Below are positions 1 through 7,758 of a DNA stretch of 47,155 bases, in pieces (positions within the stretch are counted from its first letter, which is position 1; every line of letters starts with the position of its first letter). The notes under the pieces were generated by a model. That model made no database searches, was not told the DNA's origin, and was given only the letters and a program-made list of their open reading frames with translations. Source of the stretch: CAUJGQ01 sp042408665. GTDB taxonomy: Bacteria; Chloroflexota; Dehalococcoidia; CAUJGQ01. Made by a program: the position numbers and the translations under genes. The stretch is taken from assembly GCA_042408665.1 (NCBI GenBank), contig JBHOQW010000221.1, positions 1-47,155 of the forward strand. The letters are read 5' to 3'.

Positions 1-1
1 A

Positions 2-370
2 CTGGTCGACGAACAACCTGCGGCCGAAGGGCCGCCCGTGCTGCGCTGTGGCGACGTCACGCTGGACCGGCGCGCCTGGGCGGTACACGTACGTGGCCAA
101 CGGGTGGATCTGACCTACGCCGAGTTCGAGGTGTTGTACTACCTCTGTCGGCATAAGGGGCGCGTCGTGTCGCGCCGAGAGGTCCTCCGCTTCCTCGTCT
201 CGGCGCGCGGCTCTGGAAGAGGTCTGCTGACGCGCGAACGGGCAATCGATGTCCACGTGGCACGCCTGCGGCACAAACTGGCCGGCGCGCGCGGTATCCA
301 GATCGTGACCGTGCCACACGTTGGCTACCGGTGCGATGAGCACGTGGAGACCTCGGCGCGACCGGCCTGA
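2..370 (+). CDS. Response regulator, C-terminal winged-helix DNA-binding domain (5' truncated)
   Basis: The reading frame is open to the window edge, so only the C-terminal part of a larger protein is visible. The visible 122 residues match the OmpR/PhoB winged-helix effector domain: an N-terminal beta-strand segment (LRCGDVTLDRRAW), the LTYAEFEVLYYLCRHKGRVVS helix region, the recognition-helix stretch around RAIDVHVARLRHKL, and the terminal wing strands ending VPHVGYRCDE. An insertion of about ten residues (SARGSGRGLL) sits before the recognition helix, where most family members are shorter. The receiver domain and any sensor kinase would lie upstream. Family assignment is firm; the regulon is unknown. 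A PhoB-style direct repeat lies about 70 bp downstream of its stop and is a candidate target. Confidence 0.88.
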   Translation: MVDEQPAAEGPPVLRCGDVTLDRRAWAVHVRGQRVDLTYAEFEVLYYLCRHKGRVVSRREVLRFLVSARGSGRGLLTRERAIDVHVARLRHKLAGARGIQIVTVPHVGYRCDEHVETSARPA

Positions 371-437
371 GGTCGGTGGGTCTCCACCCGGGAGGAACCG
401 CGGCCCTTCCCTCTACCCGCGGCGCGTGTCTCTACCC

Positions 438-455
438 CCTTAACGGCGCCTTAAC
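438..455. promoter_or_regulatory. Candidate OmpR/PhoB-type direct-repeat box
   Basis: Two identical heptamers CCTTAAC (438-444 and 449-455) are separated by 4 bp, giving an 11-bp period. This is the spacing at which PhoB/PhoP-class dimers bind head to tail. The box lies between the truncated OmpR-type regulator and the HhH lipoprotein gene. A second, looser repeat, CTCTACCC, occurs at 411-418 and 430-437. The repeats are seen directly; regulator binding is inferred. Confidence 0.4.
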
Positions 456-565
456 CCCTGCGCCGTTGCCCCTTCCATAGCCTGTGAGGTGGACGCAGGT
501 CGAGCCGGGGATGCCGGCTCGGGGCTGGCCCATCCCCGATTGCCTGAGGCTTTGGAGGCTGCACC

Positions 566-1129
566 GTGCACCGACGCCTGATCGCGGCGCTTGCCGTCCT
601 CGCGCTGCTGACGGCTACAGCTTGTCAGGGGTCCGCCCGCTCAGGCTCCTCAGGACCTGGAACGACCGGCGACAGCCCGGCCGCGGCCACCGGCGCGGCG
701 GGAGCGGACGTGGGCGCCTCGAACGCCGGCACCGGTTCCGGGACGGCGGCCGTTCAGTCCGCCAAGCTGAACTTGAACACCGCCACACGCGAACAGCTCC
801 TCACCATCCCCAACGTGGGCGACCGGATGGTGCGGGAGTTCATGGAGTACCGGCCATACCGCAGCATCCTGCAGTTCCGGCGGGAGATCGGCAAGTACGT
901 CTCCCAGGAGCAGGTGGCCGAGTACGAGAAGTACGTCTTCGTTCCCGTTGACCCGAACGAGGCAGACGTCGAGACCCTGCGCCAGCTCCCCGGGGTGGAC
1001 GCCGCCATCGCCGCCCAACTCATCGCCGGCCGGCCCTACGCCACGACCCAGGACTTCTTGGCCCGGTTTGCCCAGTACGTCTCGCCGGAGCAGGCGGCCG
1101 CCGCCCGTGCCTACCTGGTGACGCCATGA
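566..1129 (+). CDS. Helix-hairpin-helix lipoprotein (ComEA-like, two HhH units)
   Basis: A 187-aa protein starting at GTG behind TTGGAGG. Residues 1-19 form a lipoprotein signal ending TATA before Cys20. Residues 21-65 are a Gly/Ala/Ser/Thr linker. Two helix-hairpin-helix units follow: residues 68-105 (LNLNTATREQLLTIPNVG) and 127-165 (VDPNEADVETLRQLPGVD). The layout resembles ComEA, the DNA receptor of natural competence, but ComEA usually has a transmembrane anchor and one HhH pair, and no other com gene is adjacent. A membrane-attached DNA- or protein-binding role outside the cell is inferred. The gene overlaps the next by ATGA, so the two are probably translated together. Confidence 0.8.
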   Translation: MHRRLIAALAVLALLTATACQGSARSGSSGPGTTGDSPAAATGAAGADVGASNAGTGSGTAAVQSAKLNLNTATREQLLTIPNVGDRMVREFMEYRPYRSILQFRREIGKYVSQEQVAEYEKYVFVPVDPNEADVETLRQLPGVDAAIAAQLIAGRPYATTQDFLARFAQYVSPEQAAAARAYLVTP

Positions 1130-1638
1130 ACGAGCACGTCCTTTTGCAGCGGTTGCGCACGTTCCTGCGCTGGCTGGCGGCGGCGTTGTTCGCCGGCACA
1201 GTGGCGGAACTGCTGCTGGCCGGCCATACCGACAGTCCGATGCAGTTTGTGCCGTTTGTCCTGTGCGCGTCGGGATTGCTCATGCTGTGGTGGACCCGGC
1301 GCCGACCGGGCCGCCGCGCGCTGCTGGCGCTCCGCTTATGCATGGCGGTGATCGCCGCCGGCAGCCTGCTCGGGGCCTGGGAGCACTTCGAGGGCAACTA
1401 CGAGTTTGCCCGCGAGACACACCCGCACGCCGCGCGCTGGACGTTGGTTCGCTCCGGCCTCACGGGCAGGGACCCGCTGCTGGCGCCCGGTATCCTCGCC
1501 GCCGCGGCCGCCGTGACCCTGGCGGCGACGTACGGAGTCGATGCGGGAGAAGGCCAGGGGAGGGAGGGGACGGCGGCCGCTCGCGCGGTGCCGGTGGTGG
1601 AGGCCGCGGGTGAGCGGAGCGGTCGGCGGCCCGGCTGA
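1126..1638 (+). CDS. Small multi-pass membrane protein of unknown function
   Basis: A 170-aa protein whose ATG overlaps the stop of the HhH lipoprotein gene (ATGA). Hydrophobic segments at about residues 15-33, 40-57, 65-84 and 118-136 predict four membrane helices. The loop between helices 3 and 4 is hydrophilic and aromatic/His-rich (EHFEGNYEFARETHPHAARW). The last 35 residues are low-complexity Gly/Ala/Arg and may be poorly conserved. I do not recognise the family. Tight coupling suggests it works with, or helps anchor, the HhH lipoprotein. Confidence 0.65.
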   Translation: MNEHVLLQRLRTFLRWLAAALFAGTVAELLLAGHTDSPMQFVPFVLCASGLLMLWWTRRRPGRRALLALRLCMAVIAAGSLLGAWEHFEGNYEFARETHPHAARWTLVRSGLTGRDPLLAPGILAAAAAVTLAATYGVDAGEGQGREGTAAARAVPVVEAAGERSGRRPG

Positions 1639-1676
1639 GGTGGCCGCGTTCCCGCGAGATGGGTACACGCGACAGA

Positions 1677-1698
1677 GGGGATGCCGAGCAGCATCCCC
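1677..1698. terminator. Hairpin between convergent genes
   Basis: An 8-bp perfect stem GGGGATGC/GCATCCCC with a 6-nt loop lies between the convergent membrane-protein gene and the MaoC gene. It has no T-tract on either side. Its position suits a bidirectional 3' end. Confidence 0.5.
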
Positions 1699-1726
1699 CC
1701 TGCGCCGCACCCTGCCGTTGGGGCGG

Positions 1727-2170
1727 TTAGCCGCGCGAGGGCAGGATCACCGTGGCGGTGCCGGGCGTGGTGCGCTGGCCCTGCGGGTTCTCGGTCCAGA
1801 TCTCCAGGTCCACCAGGTGTTGCCCGTTCTCCACCCGCTTGCCGGTGACACGGCCGCGGCAGATCATCTCCTGACCGGGCACGTCCATGCCGCGGTAGGA
1901 GACCGCCCAGCGCTTGATGCGGCCTTCATACCGGATCCACTCCCACAGCATGCGGCCCAGGAGGGCGTGTTTGAGCGCGCCGTGCACGATCACGCCGGGC
2001 AGCCCGGTGGAGATGGCGAAGTCCTTGTCGTAGTGGATCTGGTAGAAGTCGCCGGAGGCGGCCGCCCACTGCACCAGTTGTTGCGTGGTGGGCGTCACCC
2101 GCAGCTCGATCTGCTGCCCTTCCTGCACGTCCTCGAAGTAAAGCTGTTGCGGTTCCGTTACCGCCGTCAC
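1727..2170 (-). CDS. MaoC-like (R)-enoyl-CoA hydratase subunit
   Basis: A 147-aa single hot-dog protein. The hydratase-2 signature is visible at residues 37-52: the SGDFYQIHYDKDFA segment supplies the catalytic Asp41 and His46, and VIVHGALK follows in the hot-dog helix. The family hydrates trans-2-enoyl-CoA (or enoyl-ACP) to the (R)-3-hydroxyacyl thioester in the cytosol. The gene lies 22 nt downstream of a second hot-dog gene whose product lacks this Asp/His pair. That arrangement matches two-subunit hydratases of the HadAB type, in which this chain carries the active site. The substrate cannot be read from sequence. Confidence 0.85.
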   Translation of the reverse strand: MTAVTEPQQLYFEDVQEGQQIELRVTPTTQQLVQWAAASGDFYQIHYDKDFAISTGLPGVIVHGALKHALLGRMLWEWIRYEGRIKRWAVSYRGMDVPGQEMICRGRVTGKRVENGQHLVDLEIWTENPQGQRTTPGTATVILPSRG

Positions 2171-2192
2171 GGTCTTGTTCCTCCCCTGCCCC

Positions 2193-2684
2193 TTAGTAGT
2201 TGATGATCGTCCCGCGCGCGATGGCCACTACCTGCCCGTTGCGCTTATAGGTTGTCTCGGTGACGGTGATCAGCATGCGGCCGATGCTGCCCTGCCGCTC
2301 GCTGATGTCGGCGACTTTGGACGTCGCGGTGAGCACGTCGCCGGCGTAGATCATGTCGAAGTACTCGATGTCGGTGCCGCCGTTCAGCACGCGCTTGAGG
2401 TTATGGCGGATGCGGGCGGCGGGGCTGCTGCCGCGCGGTCCGCCGAAGGTGGGGTCCGAGGTGGCCGGGTTGAACACCGGGGTGCCCAGATAATGCGGCG
2501 GCGCCGGCAGGGCGCGGAACCCCTTGGACCGGGCGAACGCCTCATCGTAGAACACCGGGTCCGTGTAGCCCACCGCCCGGGCGAACATGCGGATGCTGGT
2601 CTTGTCCACCTCGAGGGTCCAGGGCTCGCTCTCCACGCCGATCACGGCGCGCATCTCATCAGTGATGAGCGACTCCTCCGCCAT
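2193..2684 (-). CDS. MaoC/FAS1-like dehydratase N-domain protein (non-catalytic partner)
   Basis: A 163-aa hot-dog protein resembling the MaoC dehydratase N-terminal domain: an opening helix region (VDKTSIRMFARAVGYTDPVFYD), a LPAPPHYLGTPVF loop and C-terminal strands ending in RNGQVVAIARGTIINY. The GD..N..H catalytic signature of hydratase 2 is absent, as expected for the structural half of a two-chain hydratase. It starts at ATG behind AGGAGG with 6 nt spacing. The stop is followed within 22 nt by the catalytic MaoC gene, so the pair probably forms a heterodimer. Role in fatty-acid or CoA-ester metabolism is inferred. Confidence 0.82.
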   Translation of the reverse strand: MAEESLITDEMRAVIGVESEPWTLEVDKTSIRMFARAVGYTDPVFYDEAFARSKGFRALPAPPHYLGTPVFNPATSDPTFGGPRGSSPAARIRHNLKRVLNGGTDIEYFDMIYAGDVLTATSKVADISERQGSIGRMLITVTETTYKRNGQVVAIARGTIINY

Positions 2685-2738
2685 GCGTGCCTCCTGAACT
2701 GCCGGCCACCGCGCCGGCTCGCTGAGAGCTTTCTACGC

Positions 2739-2754
2739 CACCACTCCGGTGGTG
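2739..2754 (-). terminator. Hairpin after the PHP gene
   Basis: CACCAC/GTGGTG stem of 6 bp with loop TCCG, immediately after the stop of the minus-strand PHP gene. There is no T-tract. It may separate that gene from the hydratase pair downstream, but the stem is short. Confidence 0.3.
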
Positions 2755-3411
2755 TCAAACCTGCAGGGAGACACGGGTGCGCAGGTCAACGGCGTAGAAG
2801 CGGCCGGCCTTGATTTCACGGATCAGGTCGCGCACATCGCGGATCTCGCGTTCGAAGTAGGTGGCGCAGCGGCCCACGTCCTGAATGGCGTGCGAGTCCG
2901 TCCCGGCCGTGCCCGGCATGCCCATCCGCTCGCACAGGCGCTTGGAAAAGGCGTTCTCGCGGTCCGAGCCGCGGCCGTTCAGCTCTTCGAGCGCATGGCA
3001 GAAGCGGTAGGCGGGGTTGCGCGCAGCGCGCTCCAGCGCCTGCTCGTATTCTTCCTCGTTGCGGATGTACCAGGGCATCTGCCGCCGATAGGGATGCGCC
3101 GCTACCATGGCGCCGTCCACCGCCTCAACGTAACGGGCCAGCTCCGCCGAACGGTGCATGCCGAACACGTACTTGTCGATGCCGAAGACCAGCATGTGCC
3201 CTTCGTCGGTCGAGATCTCGACGCCGGCCAGCACGAGGAAGTGGTGTTTCTCGCACAGGGTCCGGATGGACGCTTCGTCCCAGAGGGTGTCGTGCTCGGT
3301 AAAGACGATGGCATCCAGGCCGGCCTGCTTGGCCCGCACGACCAGCTCGTCGGGGCTGAGCACGGAGTCGTGCGAGCGCGGCCAGGTGTGCGCGTGCAGA
3401 TCGATGAGCAT
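2755..3411 (-). CDS. PHP-domain metal-dependent phosphoesterase
   Basis: A 218-aa protein. Start set at the ATG at 3411, which has GGAGG 6 nt upstream; an in-frame TTG four codons earlier would overlap that site. The metal-binding motifs of the polymerase-and-histidinol-phosphatase fold run in order: DLHAHT near the N-terminus, FTEHDT, GVEIS, AAHPYR and GTDSHA near the C-terminus. The family hydrolyses phosphoesters with a three-metal centre. Relatives include histidinol phosphatases and 3',5'-nucleotide or RNA phosphodiesterases, and nothing here decides the substrate. It reads divergently from the nuo operon and has its own promoter. Confidence 0.85.
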   Translation of the reverse strand: MLIDLHAHTWPRSHDSVLSPDELVVRAKQAGLDAIVFTEHDTLWDEASIRTLCEKHHFLVLAGVEISTDEGHMLVFGIDKYVFGMHRSAELARYVEAVDGAMVAAHPYRRQMPWYIRNEEEYEQALERAARNPAYRFCHALEELNGRGSDRENAFSKRLCERMGMPGTAGTDSHAIQDVGRCATYFEREIRDVRDLIREIKAGRFYAVDLRTRVSLQV

Positions 3412-3449
3412 GCAGGCCTCCAACGGGTGCTTGCGTGACCTCGCCGTCC

Positions 3450-3478
3450 ACTATACGGCCGCCACGCCGCAGCGACAA
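3450..3478 (-). promoter_or_regulatory. Promoter for the PHP gene
   Basis: On the minus strand TTGTCG (3478-3473), a 17-bp spacer and TATAGT (3455-3450) form a sigma-70-type promoter about 40 bp upstream of the PHP start codon. Four of six and five of six bases match the consensus. Confidence 0.6.
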
Positions 3479-3520
3479 AAACCCCCGCCGCATCCGCGCC
3501 CTGAGTCCCCGCGGAGCGCG

Positions 3521-3549
3521 TTGTTCGTTGGGATCCCCGATGGTATACT
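3521..3549 (+). promoter_or_regulatory. Promoter for the nuo operon
   Basis: TTGTTC (3521-3526), 17 bp, TATACT (3544-3549). The -10 matches five of six consensus bases and lies 42 bp upstream of the nuoA start. The only other promoter-like sites nearby face the opposite way. Confidence 0.6.
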
Positions 3550-3591
3550 CCTGCCGCACGCGACGGAATTCACAAACGGGCTGGTGGCGCC

Positions 3592-3963
3592 ATGCTGGGT
3601 CAGTGGGGGCACATGGGCTTCCTGGTGGTGGTGGGGATCGCCCTGCCGGCCGTGGCGCTGATCGTTTCCTTCCTGCTAGGCCTGCTCCGGATCCGGCCGC
3701 AGGACCCCAACGCCGTCAAGGTCGACACCTACGAGTGCGGCATCCCCACGGAGGGCCCCTCCTGGGTGCAGTTTCATGTCGGCTATTACGTGTTCGCCCT
3801 CCTGTTCGTAGTGTTTGATATCGAGACGGTCTTCCTGTACCCGTGGGCGGTCGCCCTGCGGCAGCAGAAGCTGTTCGCGTTCCTGGACGCGCTGCTGTTC
3901 ATCGCCATCCTGGCGGTCGGGTACGTGTACGCCTGGCGCAAACGGGCGTTTGAGTGGCGGTAA
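3592..3963 (+). CDS. nuoA: NADH-quinone oxidoreductase subunit A
   Basis: A 123-aa membrane subunit of respiratory complex I. Three hydrophobic helices at about residues 9-30, 63-83 and 90-112 match the family layout. The conserved loop with the quinone-tunnel Cys is present (DTYECGIP, around residue 45), as is the FDIETVFLYPWA segment. NuoA lies at the junction of membrane and peripheral arms next to NuoH. First gene of the operon, about 40 bp after a promoter. In complete loci nuoB follows directly; here nuoC starts 21 bp after the stop. Confidence 0.95.
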   Translation: MLGQWGHMGFLVVVGIALPAVALIVSFLLGLLRIRPQDPNAVKVDTYECGIPTEGPSWVQFHVGYYVFALLFVVFDIETVFLYPWAVALRQQKLFAFLDALLFIAILAVGYVYAWRKRAFEWR

Positions 3964-3984
3964 GGCCACCGGCAGGTGGTGCCG

Positions 3985-4638
3985 ATGACGACGTGGCTGT
4001 CCGGCGTTGCGGTCGCGGAGCGGATCCGAGAGCGGTTCCCGGACGCGGTGGAGGCGGCCGATGCGGTGGCGGTGCGGGTGAAGCCGGAGCGGCTGCTGGA
4101 GGTGGCGCGCTTTCTGCGCGATGACCCCGAACTTGCCCTGGAGATGGCGACCGACGTCACCGCGGTGGATTGGGAGGACTACTTCGAGGTCGTCTACCAC
4201 CTGCAATCGATTACCAAGAACCACATCATGACCCTGAAGGTGCGCCCGCCGGACTACGAGGACCCGGAGGTGCCGTCGGTGACGTCGGTGTGGTGGGGGG
4301 CGCACCTGCAGGAGTGCGAGATCTACGACCTGATGGGCATCAAGTTCCGCGGCCATCCCAACCTGCGTCGGCTGTTCCTGTGGGAGGGCTTCGCCGGTTG
4401 GCCGCTGCGCAAGAGCTTTCTCCAGGTCGGGCAGGGGGCGTTCCACCCCGGCCTGCCGCACTTTCCCAAGGAGGGCGGCGAGCGGGGCGTGATCAGCGGC
4501 CCGCGCTGGACGGAGCAAGAGCCCGGCTGGCGGCCGCTGCCTGTGCCCGGCGTCCGCCCGCCCGAGGAGCGCCGGCCCTACGGACACCAGCAGATGGAAC
4601 CGGTGACACCCCCGCAGGTGGACCGCGAGCGGGCATGA
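3985..4638 (+). CDS. nuoC: NADH-quinone oxidoreductase subunit C
   Basis: A 217-aa peripheral-arm subunit (30-kDa family). I chose the ATG at 3985, 5 nt after AGGTGG; two GTG codons upstream would also keep frame. The family signature is clear: VTAVDWEDYFEVVYHLQS, LKVRPP, and the hallmark ECEIYDLMGIKFRGHPNLRRL followed by LWEGFAGWPLRKSF. The C-terminal 55 residues are a Pro/Arg/Glu-rich extension. NuoC packs on NuoD and the NuoB cluster-N2 subunit. It is an independent gene here, not fused to nuoD. Confidence 0.94.
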   Translation: MTTWLSGVAVAERIRERFPDAVEAADAVAVRVKPERLLEVARFLRDDPELALEMATDVTAVDWEDYFEVVYHLQSITKNHIMTLKVRPPDYEDPEVPSVTSVWWGAHLQECEIYDLMGIKFRGHPNLRRLFLWEGFAGWPLRKSFLQVGQGAFHPGLPHFPKEGGERGVISGPRWTEQEPGWRPLPVPGVRPPEERRPYGHQQMEPVTPPQVDRERA

Positions 4639-4666
4639 GGGTGCCTGCAGCGGTGTGAGGAGCGAC

Positions 4667-5779
4667 GTGACCAGCGAGATCCGCAGCGAGCCGTTCACGG
4701 TCAACATCGGCCCCCAGCACCCGAGCACGCACGGCGTGTTCCGGATGAAGGTCACGCTCGACGGGGAGCGGATCATCGACGTGGAGATGATCGTCGGCTA
4801 CCTGCACCGCAGCATGGAGAAGCTGGCCGAGGAGCGCACCTATACCCAGAACATTCCCTTTACCGACCGCGCCGATTACCTCTCGGCGATGTCTAACAAC
4901 CTCGGCTACTGCCTGGCGGTGGAGAAGCTGGCCGGGATCCGGGTGCCGGAGCGCGGCGAGTACATCCGCGTGATCATGGCCGAGCTGCAGCGCATCGCCA
5001 ACCACTGCATGGCGGTGGGCACGTTCATCAACGACGCGGGCGCCTGGCAGACGCCGCTCATGTGGCTGTTCGCCGAACGGGAGAAGATCCTCGACCTGTT
5101 CGAGATGACCTGCGGCGCCCGCCTCACGGTCAACTACATGCGCATCGGCGGCGTGGCGTTTGACCTGCCGGAGGAGTTCGTGCCGGCCTGTCGCCGCTTC
5201 ATCGACGAGTTCCCGGGGCGGCTGGACGAGGTGGAGGCGCTGCTGCGCGAGAACGAGATCCTGCTGGCGCGCAGCAAGGGGATCGGCGTGATCCCCACCG
5301 ACCTGGCGATCAACGCCTCACTCTCTGGCCCCATGCTGCGCGCCAGCGGCGTGGCCTGGGACCTGCGCAAGGCCGACCCCTACAGCATCTACGACCGCTT
5401 CGATTTTAAGATCCCGGTGGGCACGGCCGGCGATTCCTACGACCGCTTCCTGGTGCGCGTGGCCGAGATGCGCGAGAGCGTGAAGATCATCGACCAGGCC
5501 CTGCGCGACATGCCGCCCAAGGGCCCGTACAAGGTCGATGTGCCGCTGGCGCTGCGCCCGCCGCCGGGCGAGGTGTACGCACGCGTCGAATCACCGAAGG
5601 GCGAGCTGGGCTACTACGTGGTCTCGGACGGCGGTGCGGCGCCGTACCGCTTCCATATCCGCCCGCCCTCGCTGATCAACCTGTCGTTGCTCAAACAGAT
5701 GCTGGTCGGCCTGACGATCGCCGACGCCATCGTGGCGTTCGGCAGCGTGGATATCGTGATCGGGGAGCTGGACCGGTGA
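4667..5779 (+). CDS. nuoD: NADH-quinone oxidoreductase subunit D
   Basis: A 370-aa subunit of the 49-kDa family, descended from the [NiFe]-hydrogenase large subunit. Start set at GTG 4667, with GAGGAG four nt upstream, rather than the GTG at 4655 that lies inside the region before this site. Signatures include the quinone-site segment GPQHPSTHGVFR at the N-terminus, GYLHRSMEKLAEERTY, YIRVIMAELQRIANH and a C-terminal DIVIGELDR. NuoD lines the quinone cavity next to NuoB. The hydrogenase nickel ligands are absent, as in true complex I. Length is normal for stand-alone NuoD. Confidence 0.95.
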   Translation: MTSEIRSEPFTVNIGPQHPSTHGVFRMKVTLDGERIIDVEMIVGYLHRSMEKLAEERTYTQNIPFTDRADYLSAMSNNLGYCLAVEKLAGIRVPERGEYIRVIMAELQRIANHCMAVGTFINDAGAWQTPLMWLFAEREKILDLFEMTCGARLTVNYMRIGGVAFDLPEEFVPACRRFIDEFPGRLDEVEALLRENEILLARSKGIGVIPTDLAINASLSGPMLRASGVAWDLRKADPYSIYDRFDFKIPVGTAGDSYDRFLVRVAEMRESVKIIDQALRDMPPKGPYKVDVPLALRPPPGEVYARVESPKGELGYYVVSDGGAAPYRFHIRPPSLINLSLLKQMLVGLTIADAIVAFGSVDIVIGELDR

Positions 5780-5828
5780 GATACCCCGGTGAGCCGGGGC
5801 GCACGCGCCGGCCGGGAGCAGGGGCGAC

Positions 5829-7088
5829 ATGATGGTGCTGGCACGCTGGTGGGACCTGCGCTCGCTCGCCAACCCGGTGAACGCCCTCCTGGACTGGCTG
5901 CGCGACCGGTACCCGGACTGGGTGGCCTACGTGGTCTCCGGCCTGATCGGCGCGGCCGCCATCGGTCTGTTCCTGGGCGTGGCGATGCTGCTGCTCATTT
6001 GGGTGGAGCGGCGGGTGATCGCCCGCATCCAGATCCGGCAGGGGCCGAACCGCACCGGGCCGGCGGGCATCCTCCAGCCGGTGGCGGACGCCATCAAGCT
6101 GATGCAGAAGGAGGCGCTCACGCCCTTTGCCAGTGACAAGTGGGCCTTCTGGCTGGCGCCGGTGCTGCTGTTCGTGCCCACCGTGCTCACCATGGGGGTG
6201 ATGCCCTTCGGTGAGGGGATGGTGGTTGCCGATCTGAACGTCGGCGTGCTGTTCATCGTGGCGGTGGGCTCGACCGTGCCGCTCGTGATCTTCATGGCCG
6301 GCTGGTCCTCGAACAACAAGTACGCGCTGCTGGGCGCCATGCGCACCATCGCCATGGTGCTGTCTTATGAGCTGCCGGCCGTGATCAGCCTGCTCAGCGT
6401 GGTGGTGCTGGCCGGCTCCATGCAACTGGGCGAGATCGTGCGCTTTCAGCGCGAGCACTTCGTCTGGAACGTCTTCCTCCTGCCCCTGCCGTTCATCATC
6501 TACGTGACCGCCTCGCTGGCGGAGATCGGCCGCTCCCCGTACGACATCGCCGAGGCGGAGTCGGAGATCGTGGCCGGCTACCACACCGAGTACTCGGGCA
6601 TGAAGTTCGGCCTGTTCTACGCGGTGGAGCTGGCCAACGCGCTCATCCTGGGCGGTATCTTCGCCATCCTGTTCTTCGGCGGCTGGTGGACGTTCGGGCT
6701 GGACCGCATCATCCCCGGCTGGCTGCTGTTCCTGGTCAAGATGCTGCTCGGCTACTGGTTGTTCGTGTGGGCGCGCGGCACCGTGCCGCGCCTGCGCATC
6801 GACCAGGCCCTCAAGTTCTCCTGGCAGTTCCTCATCCCGATCGGCCTGCTCAACGTGCTGCTGGTGGCGCTTGAGGTCGCGATCTGGGCGGAAGCCGACG
6901 CTCCCGGCATCATTTTGCTCCCGTTCGCCGTGGTCAACTGGCTGGCCGCGGCCGGGCTGGTGGTGGGGTACGTGCGGCTGCTCAGGTTGGAGGGCGTGCA
7001 GGCCCCGCGGCCGGTGGTGCTCACCGACCAGATCGGGATCGTGGCGCGGGTGACCGGCCCAGTGGGTGCCGGTGCGGCGGGCGATTGA
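5829..7088 (+). CDS. nuoH: NADH-quinone oxidoreductase subunit H
   Basis: A 419-aa membrane subunit with about eight helices that forms the quinone entry and the heel of the membrane arm. Signatures: WVERRVIARIQIRQGPNRTGP near residues 58-78, LQPVADAIKLMQKE, and the acidic loop ASLAEIGRSPYDIAEAESE with the conserved Glu cluster. It starts at ATG 5829 (ATG-ATG) behind GGAGCAGGGG. The C-terminus extends about 40 residues past the last helix as a Pro/Gly/Ala tail. nuoI, which usually follows, is absent; nuoJ starts 18 bp after the stop. Confidence 0.95.
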   Translation: MMVLARWWDLRSLANPVNALLDWLRDRYPDWVAYVVSGLIGAAAIGLFLGVAMLLLIWVERRVIARIQIRQGPNRTGPAGILQPVADAIKLMQKEALTPFASDKWAFWLAPVLLFVPTVLTMGVMPFGEGMVVADLNVGVLFIVAVGSTVPLVIFMAGWSSNNKYALLGAMRTIAMVLSYELPAVISLLSVVVLAGSMQLGEIVRFQREHFVWNVFLLPLPFIIYVTASLAEIGRSPYDIAEAESEIVAGYHTEYSGMKFGLFYAVELANALILGGIFAILFFGGWWTFGLDRIIPGWLLFLVKMLLGYWLFVWARGTVPRLRIDQALKFSWQFLIPIGLLNVLLVALEVAIWAEADAPGIILLPFAVVNWLAAAGLVVGYVRLLRLEGVQAPRPVVLTDQIGIVARVTGPVGAGAAGD

Positions 7089-7106
7089 GGCGGGTGAAGG
7101 GGCGCG

Positions 7107-7688
7107 ATGGAAGGGTTCGGCGTCGTCTCGGCCTTCTGGGTGCTCAGCGCGGTGGCGGTGGTCTCGGCGCTGGGGATCATCGTGTCGCGCAACCTGCTGC
7201 ACGCGGTGTTGTGGCTCATCCTGACGTTCGTGGCCCTGGCCGGGCTGTTCATCACCCTCACGGCCGACTTTGTGGCGGTGGCACAGGTGCTGGTGTACGC
7301 GGGCGCGGTGGGGGTGCTAGTGGTGTTCGCCATCATGCTCACCCCGAACAGCGCCCGGGCCAACGCCGAGACGCAGTTTGTCGGCCCGGGGTTGCTGGTG
7401 GCGGCCGCGTTTTCTGCCCTCTTGACCTATGTGGCCCTGCGCACGGACTGGCCGGTGGCCGCCCGCGACGCCTTCCAGACCACCGCCCAGGAGATTGGCA
7501 GCCTGCTGGTGACGCGCTACGTGCTGGCCTTTGAGGTGGCGTCGCTGGTGCTGATCGCGGCGATGGTCGGCGCGATTGTTCTCGTGCGCGGTGGGCGGTC
7601 GGTGCCAGAGGAGCAGGTCGAGGCGATGACTCCCGTCGAGGCTGAGGTCGAGCAGGAAGCGCGGCAGGAAGAGACGACGGTCGTGTAG
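7107..7688 (+). CDS. nuoJ: NADH-quinone oxidoreductase subunit J
   Basis: A 193-aa membrane subunit. Five hydrophobic stretches and the family region around AVLWLILTFVALAGLFITL and QVLVYAGAVGVLVVFAIML are visible; the pi-bulge helix carrying YAGAVGVL is the conserved hinge of the membrane arm. The C-terminal 35 residues are a charged Glu-rich tail (EEQVEAMTPVEAEVEQEAR). It starts at ATG behind AAGGGG. It sits between nuoH and nuoK with no nuoI in front, which is not the usual order. Confidence 0.94.
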   Translation: MEGFGVVSAFWVLSAVAVVSALGIIVSRNLLHAVLWLILTFVALAGLFITLTADFVAVAQVLVYAGAVGVLVVFAIMLTPNSARANAETQFVGPGLLVAAAFSALLTYVALRTDWPVAARDAFQTTAQEIGSLLVTRYVLAFEVASLVLIAAMVGAIVLVRGGRSVPEEQVEAMTPVEAEVEQEARQEETTVV

Positions 7689-7758
7689 GCGCATTGAACC
7701 GGGCGGCGCGCGGGGCGGAGACGCCGGCGCGCGAGCGGCCGAGAGGGGGCGGGAAGCG

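Noticed and set aside
5691..7202. A 503-codon open frame antisense to nuoH
   Set aside because: Same artefact; no signal, motif or ribosome-binding site.
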